Below are positions 27,120 through 34,784 of a DNA stretch of 47,575 nucleotides, in pieces (positions within the stretch are counted from its first letter, which is position 1; each line of letters opens with the position of its first letter). Both the position numbers and the translations under genes were made by a program. The stretch is taken from contig DANB01000034.1 in the NCBI GenBank assembly GCA_002497245.1, forward strand, positions 1-47,575, given 5' to 3'. This DNA is from Euryarchaeota archaeon UBA439 (GTDB lineage Archaea; Thermoplasmatota; Poseidoniia; Poseidoniales; Thalassarchaeaceae). The notes below the pieces were generated by a model. It had not been told where the DNA came from. It worked only from the letters and a program-made list of their open reading frames with translations, and did no database searches.

Positions 27120-28124
27120 TTGTCTGTTTTTGATGGTTCCACAATGAGAGACGATATAGTTTCTCGATTACTTGGTGGCGATACAGATCTTGAAACCAAT
27201 CGTTATCTTGATAGATTGGTAGAACTATCTAAAGTAGAAGAAGCAGAACATCAATTTTTGATCGACCCATTCGATCGTTCAGTTGCCTTAGTTTTCCAAT
27301 TATTTCAAAATAGTGATTTAGATCCGTGGGATGTTGATTTATCAGTATTTTTAGAATTATTTACCGAGAGAATAAATAATTCTGAAAATATCGATTTGCC
27401 TACATGTGGACGTTTGGTACGTATGGCATGGTCAATACTCAGGGGTCAAGCAAGTTCACTTATTGAGAGGCAGGAAAGATCTCTCATCGAAGAAGAAATT
27501 GATGATACATGGGAGTTTGAAGAAACATGGGAGAGTGAGTTCTCGGATGAAGATTATAATTTCTCAGTAGGGGTACTTACAGGCGCAGCAGATGAAGTAC
27601 TCCCCAGTATGTTTGAAGGAAGAATCCATCGCGAAGAAGGCAGGCCTGTTACTCTAGGGGAACTTCTAATGGGTCTTCAAGCAGCAGGTAGGCTCTCAGA
27701 AGAGCAAAGAATGAGGGAGCAAATTGCTAAAGAAAGACGAGAGGCTAATGAAAAAGCAAGAGCAAGATTCGGAGGTAGTTTACATGTTGAAAATCTCGAA
27801 GATGATCTCGAAAGGACATGGAATGCTTTACGCAGCCGTACAATTTCTAACGAATCCACAGATCTTACCGAAATAGTGGATATTCTAAGAGAAAATTCAG
27901 TTAGGTCGGGAGTAAGTCGAGAAGAGGCGGAATCCGAAGCCCAAGTTACAGCATTAGTTTCTTCTTTGTTCCTTACTCACAGAGGTTATGCCGAAGTTTC
28001 TCAAGATAATGAAGGAAATATATATCTAAAGAATCTACATTTAGATGATGATGATTTCTCTACTTTAACAAATAGAATAAATCCTAAGTCTAAAATTCCA
28101 GGAGGCTTATTATTCAATGAATGA
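27120..28124 (+). CDS. scpA: Kleisin ScpA (segregation and condensation protein A)
   Basis: ScpA bridges the two SMC heads. The 334-residue protein has the ScpA core FDRSVALVFQLFQNSDLDPWDVDLSVFLELF after about 40 residues, a middle acidic linker (EEEIDDTWEFEETWESE), and a C-terminal winged-helix region (ESEAQVTALVSSLFLTHRGYAEVSQ). The start is a TTG at 27120 supported by GAGGTGAT just upstream; the next ATG (27144) would remove nine residues. It lies between smc and scpB, overlapping scpB by 8 nt. Confidence 0.88.
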   Translation: MSVFDGSTMRDDIVSRLLGGDTDLETNRYLDRLVELSKVEEAEHQFLIDPFDRSVALVFQLFQNSDLDPWDVDLSVFLELFTERINNSENIDLPTCGRLVRMAWSILRGQASSLIERQERSLIEEEIDDTWEFEETWESEFSDEDYNFSVGVLTGAADEVLPSMFEGRIHREEGRPVTLGELLMGLQAAGRLSEEQRMREQIAKERREANEKARARFGGSLHVENLEDDLERTWNALRSRTISNESTDLTEIVDILRENSVRSGVSREEAESEAQVTALVSSLFLTHRGYAEVSQDNEGNIYLKNLHLDDDDFSTLTNRINPKSKIPGGLLFNE

Positions 28125-28710
28125 AGCCAGTCTCTCAGTAATTCTTGAAGCAATAATGTTCACTTCTGGACGTTCAATGTCTACTGAAGAGCTTTCCCAG
28201 ACTGTTGAAAAATCAATTGAAGAGGTACAAATCGCTCTAGAAGAATTACAATCTAGGATTAAGAGAAGGCAAGATTCAGCATTACAATTAACAGAAGTTT
28301 CAGGGCGTTGGATTTTCGAAGTACGCCCCAATCTTTCTCCATTCTTACCAGAATCCTTCCGCCCTGACACTCCTCAAAGACTTCTTCCTGCCGCTGCTTT
28401 AATTGCTTATCATCAGCCAATGGCTCAGTCTCAATTAGTTGAGATGCTAGGTCAAAGAGCTTATGATCATGTCAGAGATTTAGCAAACTTAGGCCTAATC
28501 GATAGGCGTAGGGATGGTTTAACAAGGCGTCTTACCACCACTAGGAGGTTCGCTGAGTACTTTGGTTGTCCAGAAGTAGATTACCGTGCAGTCCGTACAT
28601 GGTTTCGTTCTGAAGCAACAAAGGCTGGTCTCACAAGTGCTCAATTAGCAGCATCTTTAGCTCCTGACGAACAGATGTCAATAACTGAGTTCACTGGAGA
28701 AGAGGAATAA
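28117..28710 (+). CDS. scpB: Segregation and condensation protein ScpB
   Basis: ScpB dimers bind the kleisin ScpA. The 197-residue protein consists of two winged helices. The first is LSVILEAIMFTSGRSMSTEELSQTVEKSIEEVQIALEEL; the second contains LLPAAALIAYHQPMAQSQLVEMLGQRAYDHVRDLANLGLIDRRRDGLTRRLTTTRRFAEYFG, the best conserved ScpB block. GGAGG lies 11 nt before the ATG, inside scpA, so the overlap suggests translational coupling. It ends 14 nt before the stop codon of the convergent HMG-CoA reductase gene. Confidence 0.9.
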   Translation: MNEASLSVILEAIMFTSGRSMSTEELSQTVEKSIEEVQIALEELQSRIKRRQDSALQLTEVSGRWIFEVRPNLSPFLPESFRPDTPQRLLPAAALIAYHQPMAQSQLVEMLGQRAYDHVRDLANLGLIDRRRDGLTRRLTTTRRFAEYFGCPEVDYRAVRTWFRSEATKAGLTSAQLAASLAPDEQMSITEFTGEEE

Positions 28711-28724
28711 ATAATTCAGATTCC

Positions 28725-30017
28725 TCAGCCATTCCTAATAGTTTCTAGAGCATTTTCTACCGCAGCCATTGTAATTCTTTCTCCACTTTCTTTGACCATA
28801 TTGGCTACTAAATCAATTTCATCATCCTTTGCTCCAGCGGAACTTATCATATTCTTCAGATGTAATTTCATATGTCCTGCTTGTATGCCAACAGTAGCCA
28901 ATGCTCTCAAAGCGCCTAAATTTTGCGCCATACCTGCAGCTGCCATGACTTTAGCTAAATCATCTGCACTTTTTATTCCCAAGAGTGCAACATTGGTTTG
29001 AGCACCTGGATGTATTCTTACTGCTCCACCGACTAATCCAACTGCCATTGGACATTCTATGCTCCCTATTAGGTTCCCATCTTCGTCTTTTTCCCAATGA
29101 GTCATTGAGGTATACTGTTTTTCGTGAGCACAGTATGAATGTGCTCCTGATTCAATAGCTCTCCAATCTTGTCCACAGGCTATTGCTATTGGTGAAATAG
29201 CATTCATTATTCCTTTGTTATGTGTAGTTGCTCTGAAAGGATCAGCAGCAGCAAAATGATATGCTTGTATGACTCCATCTATTACTTCTGAACCTTGTTT
29301 TGCATCTCCATTATCGGACATCTCTTCTGGAGTAAATGTAGCACTAACTCTGGCCAGTCTATGGACTGCAAGATTACTAATTATTCTAAGGATGACTGTT
29401 CCTCCTGATAAAGCCTCTATCTTCGGAGCAATAGTTTCTGCCATCGTATTGACTGCATTAGCACCCATTGCATCTCTACAATCTACTAATATATGGACAA
29501 TAACCATCGGGCCAGACATAGTTTCGATAATTCTAACTTCCACATCTTTACAGCCTCCTCCAAATTTAACTAATATTGGGTCGACATCATTGCACAACTG
29601 TATTAATTCATCTTTAGAGGAAAGAATGGATTTTTTAGAAGCCTCAGGATCATCGCAATTTACGATTTGTATCTGCCCTATCATAATCGGATCAGTATTA
29701 TTTGATCTAAATCCTCCTTTTGCCTGGCATCTCTTAGCCATGTTTGATGCAGCTGCTACTACACTTGCTTCTTCTACTACAAAAGGAATCAAGTAATGTT
29801 CTCCGTCAATTATGAAGTTTGTAGCCACTCCAATTGGTAATGAATATCTGCCAACAACATTCTCAATCATTCTATCTGCTGTATCTTCGGATAACTCTGA
29901 ATCTGCCCAAGCACTTACTTGTTCAGCAGTCAACCCTGCTAGTTGTGCTAAATGCTCTCTTCTTTCTGGTACTGATAGTTTGTAAAATCCTTTCAAACGA
30001 CTATTGTCTACTGGCAT
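28725..30017 (-). CDS. HMG-CoA reductase, class II
   Basis: The enzyme makes mevalonate for isoprenoid lipids. The roughly 430-residue protein resembles class II reductases such as Pseudomonas mevalonii MvaA rather than the class I form of most archaea. It has SRLKGFYKLSVPERREHLAQLAGL, MIENVVGRYSLPIGVATNF, EEASVVAAAS, DVRDAMGANAVNTMAE-type sequence (here CRDAMGANAVNTMAE), ATHNKGIMNAI, and the C-terminal histidine in GIQAGHMKLHLKN. ATG 30017 is chosen because GGTGA lies just upstream and the N-terminus matches the family; a TTG at 30038 is an alternative. Class II enzymes can use NADH or NADPH, which cannot be settled here. An inverted repeat lies upstream at 30037-30060. Confidence 0.93.
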   Translation of the reverse strand: MPVDNSRLKGFYKLSVPERREHLAQLAGLTAEQVSAWADSELSEDTADRMIENVVGRYSLPIGVATNFIIDGEHYLIPFVVEEASVVAAASNMAKRCQAKGGFRSNNTDPIMIGQIQIVNCDDPEASKKSILSSKDELIQLCNDVDPILVKFGGGCKDVEVRIIETMSGPMVIVHILVDCRDAMGANAVNTMAETIAPKIEALSGGTVILRIISNLAVHRLARVSATFTPEEMSDNGDAKQGSEVIDGVIQAYHFAAADPFRATTHNKGIMNAISPIAIACGQDWRAIESGAHSYCAHEKQYTSMTHWEKDEDGNLIGSIECPMAVGLVGGAVRIHPGAQTNVALLGIKSADDLAKVMAAAGMAQNLGALRALATVGIQAGHMKLHLKNMISSAGAKDDEIDLVANMVKESGERITMAAVENALETIRNG

Positions 30018-30036
30018 GTCTTCACCATTCTTTGCC

Positions 30037-30060
30037 AAGACATATCGTTTGTAATGTCTT
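30037..30060. promoter_or_regulatory. Inverted repeat upstream of HMG-CoA reductase, candidate operator
   Basis: AAGACAT and ATGTCTT form perfect 7-bp arms 10 bp apart, centred about 31 bp before ATG 30017. A third AAGACATG on the reductase strand overlaps the start codon (30015-30022). A TATA-like CATTTTAAAG lies near 30062-30072, so the repeat would cover the transcription start, as expected for repression. Confidence 0.4.
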
Positions 30061-30189
30061 TGCTTTAAAATGATTGAATATGCGTATTATATCTGTTAAT
30101 TAGTATTATTGAACAAGCCTCTATAGTGGCATCTTCTCTTATGTTTTCTCTCTCATAATTCGAATTTTTGTACATATTTTCTTAGATTT

Positions 30190-30357
30190 AAGCGTTAATT
30201 TTATCGTTAACGTGTTGTTAACGCATTAAATAAGCGTTAATAAAGCGTTAATAAATTATACCAAAAATGCTATTTTAGGCATTTAAATCGGTTTTTTAAT
30301 TTCAGAAATTAATAAAAAGCGTTAATGAATGTTTTTTTATGCGTAATTAAGCGTGAA
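30190..30357. repeat. Iteron-like cluster of AAGCGTTAAT repeats
   Basis: Exact GCGTTAA cores occur on the plus strand at 30192, 30234, 30245 and 30319, and inverted (TTAACGC) at 30218-30224. CGTTAACG at 30205-30212 is a palindromic variant; degenerate copies are GCGTAATTAA (30341) and AAGCGTGAA (30349). Two units of AAGCGTTAATA lie in perfect tandem at 30232-30253. Start-to-start distances of 42, 11 and 74 bp are near whole helical turns. The last copies flank the predicted promoter of the downstream AAA+/winged-helix gene. Origin iterons or an autoregulatory operator are both possible; the short, unequal spacing rules out CRISPR. Confidence 0.7.
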
Positions 30358-30387
30358 TATTATGAACTAGTACACTTACCGACATAT

Positions 30388-32313
30388 ATGTACGACGGTG
30401 AAGTCAGTTTGATCGACTTGCCTGCTTTACGCGGCAATCCTTTCGACAATCGTCCTATTGAATCATCGAGAGCTCAGGATTTAGTTGGACGTAAAGAAAT
30501 ACTTCATCGATGGAGAGAACATATTCATTCTGGGTCACCTAGGATGATACTATTAGTTGGAGAATCTGGTTCGGGAAGAACTTCAATGATTAATGCTATT
30601 TCTTCTCAAACCCCAAAGAAATATATTGGCCAGTTTCTATCTGAAGAGGGAGACCAGGCAAAGTTAGTACTACATGAAATATTGACACATTTCGGAACAT
30701 TCCAATCTATAAGTACAATGAATCAATTATCTCAAAAATTAATTTCTTTGTTGGATGAAGATAAAGGCCCTTTACCAATTATAGCTTTAGATTACCCACC
30801 TCAAATAATAGAAATAAATTCTTTCTTATCTAGAATTTGCCCCATTCTCTCTAGACTCAGAACAATGGTAATTGTAAGTTTGACTGAATCTCAATATCTG
30901 GAACTCGATAATGAAATCAGAAATCTTTTCGATAAACCAGATAGGCTAGAGAATTTCACAAAAATTGAGATACAAGAAATGGTAAATAATCGAATAAGGC
31001 TTAAATCTAAGGAGAAGTGGATAATTAATTCTCATATTCTAAATTCGATATATGGTAAAACTGGGGGTAATCCGAGAGATACTATCACGATTCTAAAGCG
31101 TTTAGTAGATGAAAAGAGAGATCTTGGCTATCAAGGAACTTTGGAAAATTTAATGTCTTTCCATGTGTCAAAGACGCCTATCAACGAAGAAATAGTTTAT
31201 CCTGAAAATAATGTCAATGAGACCAATCAACCTGAAATTGCTGTTTTCGAAACCGTCGAGACAGATATTGAAAATGATGACTTCGTTGATGAGGAACCAT
31301 CTGATTTATGGGATTTTGATGAAGAATCCCCTTTATCAACTGAGAGTTTCTCTGATGATGAAAATGATCTAATCGATGAAGAAAAGCCAATATGGCCTGA
31401 TAATTTCCCTGAAATTGAAAATAATTTAGTCGATGAAGAAACCAACATAATAGAAGAAGATGATATTGTCAATGAAACAGAATTGTTTATGACACCAGGT
31501 ACCGAACCTCCTAATAGTTCACCAGAATCATTCTCCAGTGCAGAAAATAAGGGATTAGGTTTCCTTAGAAAGAGGTTACAAAAAACAACTTCAGGGATGA
31601 AAAATGACATTACCCCTAATGTTCCAATTACTTATGCCGATGAAGAACCCTCCCAATCAACTTTAGACAATTATGTAAGCCGGGAGATTGTTGAGGCTAA
31701 AAATAAAAATGATGAACCAATTGTTTCCGAAGCGCGAATGGATCAAAATATTCGTTCAATTGATTATGAACAAGTAATTAGCGTTGAAGGAGCGGAATGG
31801 TCCGTTGAACCTTCATATCAGTCTACTGTACCAGATATAACACCAAAGTCAAACGTGCAAAATAATCCTCCTACAAGTGTTGAAAATTTTTCTACTGAGG
31901 AAAATATAACTCCAGAATCAGTAATTGAAGAACCTATTTTCGAAGAACCTGAGATTCAAGATACAGTTGAATTAGTAGAATCAATCCCAATATATCAAAA
32001 ACAGAAAGACAATAATATGATTAATGATTTAACTACTAAAGAATCAAGGTTTACTCCAATCTGGGAAGAAGATAATGAATTGGATGTAAATAGATTTTAT
32101 TCGCTTTCTGATGCCGAGAGAATGATTTTACAAGTAGCATCAATTAGAGAAATTTCCCCCTCTGATGACGAATTACAGGCAAGATTAGAAGTCGGCCGAC
32201 CTAGACTATCTCAATTATACAACAGCCTTCAAAAATCAGGTATGTTGTCAGTTAGAAAACAAGGCAGGACTCGCTTATTCAAGTTAAGTGAAGCGGCTGC
32301 AAATGAATTTTGA
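30388..32313 (+). CDS. Degenerate Orc/Cdc6-like AAA+ protein with acidic linker and winged helix
   Basis: The 641-residue protein starts like an Orc1/Cdc6 or STAND-type ATPase: GNPFDNRPIESSRAQDLVGRKEILHRW, then a P-loop-like GESGSGRTS at 58-66. The invariant lysine is replaced by Arg64. The Walker B equivalent, IIALD135-Y136, lacks the catalytic glutamate, so ATP hydrolysis is doubtful. A sensor-2-like GGNPRDTITILKRLVDE follows. Residues about 270-560 are very acidic and low-complexity. The final 75 residues form a winged helix (LSDAERMILQVASIREISPSDDELQARLEVGRPRLSQLYNSLQKSGMLSVRKQGRTRLFKL). ATG 30388 is preferred (leaderless distance from a TATA-like box); ATG 30325 lies inside a repeat. It probably binds DNA, perhaps the repeats upstream. 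Confidence 0.55.
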   Translation: MYDGEVSLIDLPALRGNPFDNRPIESSRAQDLVGRKEILHRWREHIHSGSPRMILLVGESGSGRTSMINAISSQTPKKYIGQFLSEEGDQAKLVLHEILTHFGTFQSISTMNQLSQKLISLLDEDKGPLPIIALDYPPQIIEINSFLSRICPILSRLRTMVIVSLTESQYLELDNEIRNLFDKPDRLENFTKIEIQEMVNNRIRLKSKEKWIINSHILNSIYGKTGGNPRDTITILKRLVDEKRDLGYQGTLENLMSFHVSKTPINEEIVYPENNVNETNQPEIAVFETVETDIENDDFVDEEPSDLWDFDEESPLSTESFSDDENDLIDEEKPIWPDNFPEIENNLVDEETNIIEEDDIVNETELFMTPGTEPPNSSPESFSSAENKGLGFLRKRLQKTTSGMKNDITPNVPITYADEEPSQSTLDNYVSREIVEAKNKNDEPIVSEARMDQNIRSIDYEQVISVEGAEWSVEPSYQSTVPDITPKSNVQNNPPTSVENFSTEENITPESVIEEPIFEEPEIQDTVELVESIPIYQKQKDNNMINDLTTKESRFTPIWEEDNELDVNRFYSLSDAERMILQVASIREISPSDDELQARLEVGRPRLSQLYNSLQKSGMLSVRKQGRTRLFKLSEAAANEF

Positions 32314-32322
32314 GGAGTAATT

Positions 32323-32619
32323 ATGTCAGATAATGGGAATATCGTATCTAAGGAAAAAGTCGAAAAATACCTTGAATTAACTGCGGAAGCAAGAATAAAA
32401 GCAACTTCTATTACTAAAAATATAGAAGACGAAAATAGACTTCAGGCAATGCTTAAGATGTGCGATGACTATCAAAAAGACGCTCTTTACTTCATGAATA
32501 ATGGCGATTTAGTACGTGCTTTCGGTGCAATTAATTATGCTCATGCATGGATTGATGCTGCAGTTAGAATTGGATTACTGGATGGTCACGGAGATGACAG
32601 ATTGTTTACTTTACCTTAA
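32323..32619 (+). CDS. DUF357 family protein
   Basis: This 98-residue helical protein belongs to an archaeal family of unknown function. The typical C-terminal pattern is clear: MCDDYQKDALYFMNNGDLVRAFGAINYAHAWIDAAVRIGLLDG. GAGGAG precedes the ATG, only 9 nt after the AAA+ gene, so the two are probably co-transcribed. Its end overlaps the convergent PIN-domain gene by 4 nt. Confidence 0.82.
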   Translation: MSDNGNIVSKEKVEKYLELTAEARIKATSITKNIEDENRLQAMLKMCDDYQKDALYFMNNGDLVRAFGAINYAHAWIDAAVRIGLLDGHGDDRLFTLP

Positions 32620-32984
32620 TTCTGTATCAATCTTAATACATTTTTAGAAGTTATTTCAATATATGATCCGCCAGTATTAATCAACCTCTCTTTTAGTCTT
32701 CTATCTATTGTTAATACAGGCCATCCATTTTCTCTAGATAATTCTAGTAACATTTGGTCAGTATGTCTTAATCCCATAGGTGCTTTGATTAATTCAGATT
32801 TTTTATCTAATAGGTCCAATAACAACCCTTTTCTTTGTTTGGATAATGATTCTAATTCTTGCTTGACTTTTTCTAATAATAGGTATCTTGGCTTCCCTAT
32901 AATTTTACTCATTGAAATATCTATGTTAAGTTCAGCATCAACTAAAGCTGCCCATCCACAAGCGTCTATTAGGACGCAGTTCAA
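32616..32984 (-). CDS. PIN-domain protein, archaeal COG1412/Fcf1-like
   Basis: The 122-residue protein has a PIN nuclease-like fold. The first conserved acidic residue is in VLIDACGWAAL, and the later acidic cluster is in HTDQMLLELSRENGWPVLTIDRRLKERL. It lies directly downstream of aIF2-gamma and eS6, a neighbourhood conserved in many euryarchaea for the COG1412 PIN proteins related to the rRNA-processing factor Fcf1. That context argues against a VapC toxin, and no antitoxin gene is nearby. The start is a TTG at 32984, with GGGGTGA overlapping the aIF2-gamma stop. Confidence 0.75.
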   Translation of the reverse strand: MNCVLIDACGWAALVDAELNIDISMSKIIGKPRYLLLEKVKQELESLSKQRKGLLLDLLDKKSELIKAPMGLRHTDQMLLELSRENGWPVLTIDRRLKERLINTGGSYIEITSKNVLRLIQN

Positions 32985-32990
32985 GTTGAT

Positions 32991-34235
32991 TCACCCCACA
33001 ATTGTTCCATGACCTATCAAACGCCATCTCGAGCCAACTCTTCTTGATAATGTAATTCTACTACCAACTTTAGCACAAATTGGTAGTCTAAGAGCGATTT
33101 TTGAGATTTTACCTTTTTTTGTTACAGTTCCAACAGAAGTAGCTGTAGCGGAATTAATCATTAACATCTCATTCATTGATAATGGACGGACAGGATCAGA
33201 ATCTCCTTCTGCTCCTGCAACCATCTTTTCTAATAGTTCTAAATCTAGTTCCAGAGTATCCCAAATTGGAGGCAGTTCCCCTTTTCTCGCCATGACTTGT
33301 CCAGATAACTCATCTGCTTTCGTTGTAACTGGATCTAATGGGGTAGCAATACCACACAATCCTCCTGCATGAGCAGTATCTAGATTCAATCCTCCGCCTT
33401 TAATACTCTCGATATATGTCTCTAAGGGTTCCCAGCGAGTTTTATTTCCTACTTGAATTCTTCTTCCTGGTGCAATGGTAATTTTGTCACCAACTGAAAA
33501 AGAGCCTTCAACGATGCTGCCACCAATTATCCCACCTGAAAGTTCTTTTGGACGTGCGCCGGGTCGGTTTGTATCAAAAGATCTTGCAACATACATTAGC
33601 CCAGTATCTTCTTTTGTTCTGTCAGGAGTGGGAATTGTATGTTCGATTGCTTGAATTAAAATATCAAGATTTACGTCCTGCTGCGCAGAAATAGGTATTA
33701 TTGGCGATTTTTCTGCCAGTGTTCCTTTTACAAATTCTTTTATTTCATTAAAAGATTCGATAGCCCTTTCTTTAGAAACTAAATCAATTTTATTCTGTAC
33801 AATGACAATATTTTCTATCCCGGCAATCTGTAAAGCTGCTAAGTGTTCTCTTGTCTGTGGTTGAGGGCATTTTTCAGTTGCAGAAATAAGTAATAATGCT
33901 CCATCCATTATTGATGCACCTGAGATCATAACAGCCATCAGAGTTTCGTGACCAGGTGCATCAACGAAAGAAACAACTCTCAATAATTCTTTTTTTGAGT
34001 CTTTTTTCCCTTCTGGATGTTTTCCTTTAGCGTAATAATTCCCATCTTCAGTACAATAGAATGTAGTATCAGCATATCCAAGTTTGATACTAATACCTCT
34101 CTTTCTTTCTTCTGAATGGGTGTCTGTCCAAGTTCCAGAGAGAGCTTTGGTCAAAGTCGTTTTACCATGGTCGACGTGTCCGACCATCCCAATATTTACT
34201 TCTGGCTGTCCTTTAGTTTCAGCCAGAAGCATCAT
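32991..34235 (-). CDS. eif2g: Translation initiation factor aIF2 subunit gamma
   Basis: aIF2-gamma is the GTPase subunit that delivers initiator tRNA to the ribosome. The 414-residue protein has G1 GHVDHGKTT, G3 DAPGHE, G4 NKID and a G5-like ISAQQ, followed by domains II and III ending GSRWRLIGHGTIVG. The zinc knuckle usual between G2 and G3, with four cysteines, is not intact: only one Cys remains in YADTTFYCTEDGNYYAKG and a lysine-rich loop replaces the rest. Two ATGs at 34235 and 34232 follow AGGGG. It lies 12 nt after eS6 and 6 nt before the PIN gene. Confidence 0.96.
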   Translation of the reverse strand: MMLLAETKGQPEVNIGMVGHVDHGKTTLTKALSGTWTDTHSEERKRGISIKLGYADTTFYCTEDGNYYAKGKHPEGKKDSKKELLRVVSFVDAPGHETLMAVMISGASIMDGALLLISATEKCPQPQTREHLAALQIAGIENIVIVQNKIDLVSKERAIESFNEIKEFVKGTLAEKSPIIPISAQQDVNLDILIQAIEHTIPTPDRTKEDTGLMYVARSFDTNRPGARPKELSGGIIGGSIVEGSFSVGDKITIAPGRRIQVGNKTRWEPLETYIESIKGGGLNLDTAHAGGLCGIATPLDPVTTKADELSGQVMARKGELPPIWDTLELDLELLEKMVAGAEGDSDPVRPLSMNEMLMINSATATSVGTVTKKGKISKIALRLPICAKVGSRITLSRRVGSRWRLIGHGTIVG

Positions 34236-34247
34236 CCCCTAAGATTC

Positions 34248-34709
34248 TCACTCCTCTTCATCGCCAAGGATAGAACCTAGAGATTTTTTACCATATTCTA
34301 GAACCTTAAGATTAAGTTGTCGAGTATCAGTGCTAATGGTGTTTCCTCTTAGATTTCTACGTCGACGCAAACCATCATATTTGTAACGATAAATTTTAGA
34401 ATTTTTCTTAACATAGCGCTTGCCTTTGTAACCAGTTCCTGCAGTGATTAGTACTGATTTGACATTCCCACCTTCTAGTTCAGAACGCATAGGTCGGCCA
34501 GTTTTATCAGATCCACCCGTGATTTGAAGTTTGTATCCATTTAATGTTTGTTCGCCATCTCCTACAAACATACCTTCTACGGAATCTCCAATTTTCTTCC
34601 CTAAGAAATGATTGAAGTTAGCTCCGGTAATTTCTACTGAGAATGAACGGCCTTTTGCACTTGGATTTGTATCATTGATTACAGCCTTGAAAGATTGCTC
34701 ACCTGCCAT
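34248..34709 (-). CDS. rps6e: 30S ribosomal protein eS6
   Basis: This small-subunit protein is found only in archaea and eukaryotes. The 153-residue product has the eS6 pattern FKAVINDTNPSAKGRSFSVEITG, the GGSDKTGRPMRSEL block, GTGYKG and a basic C-terminal RRRRNLRGNTIS segment. ATG 34709 is chosen because AGGTGA lies just upstream; a GTG at 34718 overlaps that Shine-Dalgarno. It heads an operon with aIF2-gamma and the PIN gene, with a clear promoter upstream. Confidence 0.96.
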   Translation of the reverse strand: MAGEQSFKAVINDTNPSAKGRSFSVEITGANFNHFLGKKIGDSVEGMFVGDGEQTLNGYKLQITGGSDKTGRPMRSELEGGNVKSVLITAGTGYKGKRYVKKNSKIYRYKYDGLRRRRNLRGNTISTDTRQLNLKVLEYGKKSLGSILGDEEE

Positions 34710-34724
34710 TTTACTCACCTTAGA

Positions 34725-34752
34725 CGACTTGCCGACATACGACCCCTATAAG
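34725..34752 (-). promoter_or_regulatory. eS6 operon promoter: TATA box plus GTCGGCAAGTCG element
   Basis: Read on the minus strand, CTTATAGG (34745-34752) is the TATA box. Nine bases further on is GTCGGCAAGTCG (34725-34736), ending about where transcription should start. Nearly the same element lies at the same distance from the TATA box of the L10e gene (38293-38324), which suggests a shared ribosomal-protein promoter signal. Confidence 0.45.
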
Positions 34753-34784
34753 AGCGGTTCGGAAGACGATATCAAACTCAATAA

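Larger units (their letters stand above)
30018..30387. other. 370-nt AT-rich divergent intergenic region
   Basis: No gene is visible here. The region separates the HMG-CoA reductase gene from a divergently transcribed AAA+ gene. It contains an inverted repeat next to the reductase start, a T-rich middle (30130-30180), and the repeat cluster at 30190-30357. A TATA-like GAATATTA near 30355-30361 lies about 30 nt before the AAA+ start. It is the longest and most AT-rich gap in the window, making it a candidate origin or control region. Confidence 0.6.

Noticed and set aside
30190..30330. CRISPR array
   Set aside because: Repeats are only about 10 bp, unevenly spaced and in both orientations; no spacers or cas genes.
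30325..30387. Upstream start (ATG 30325) for the AAA+ gene
   Set aside because: It lies inside a repeat unit and adds an unconvincing 21-residue leader; ATG 30388 is at a leaderless distance from a TATA-like box.
32616..32984. VapC toxin of a toxin-antitoxin pair
   Set aside because: No antitoxin gene; the eS6-aIF2-gamma-PIN order is a conserved translation-gene neighbourhood.
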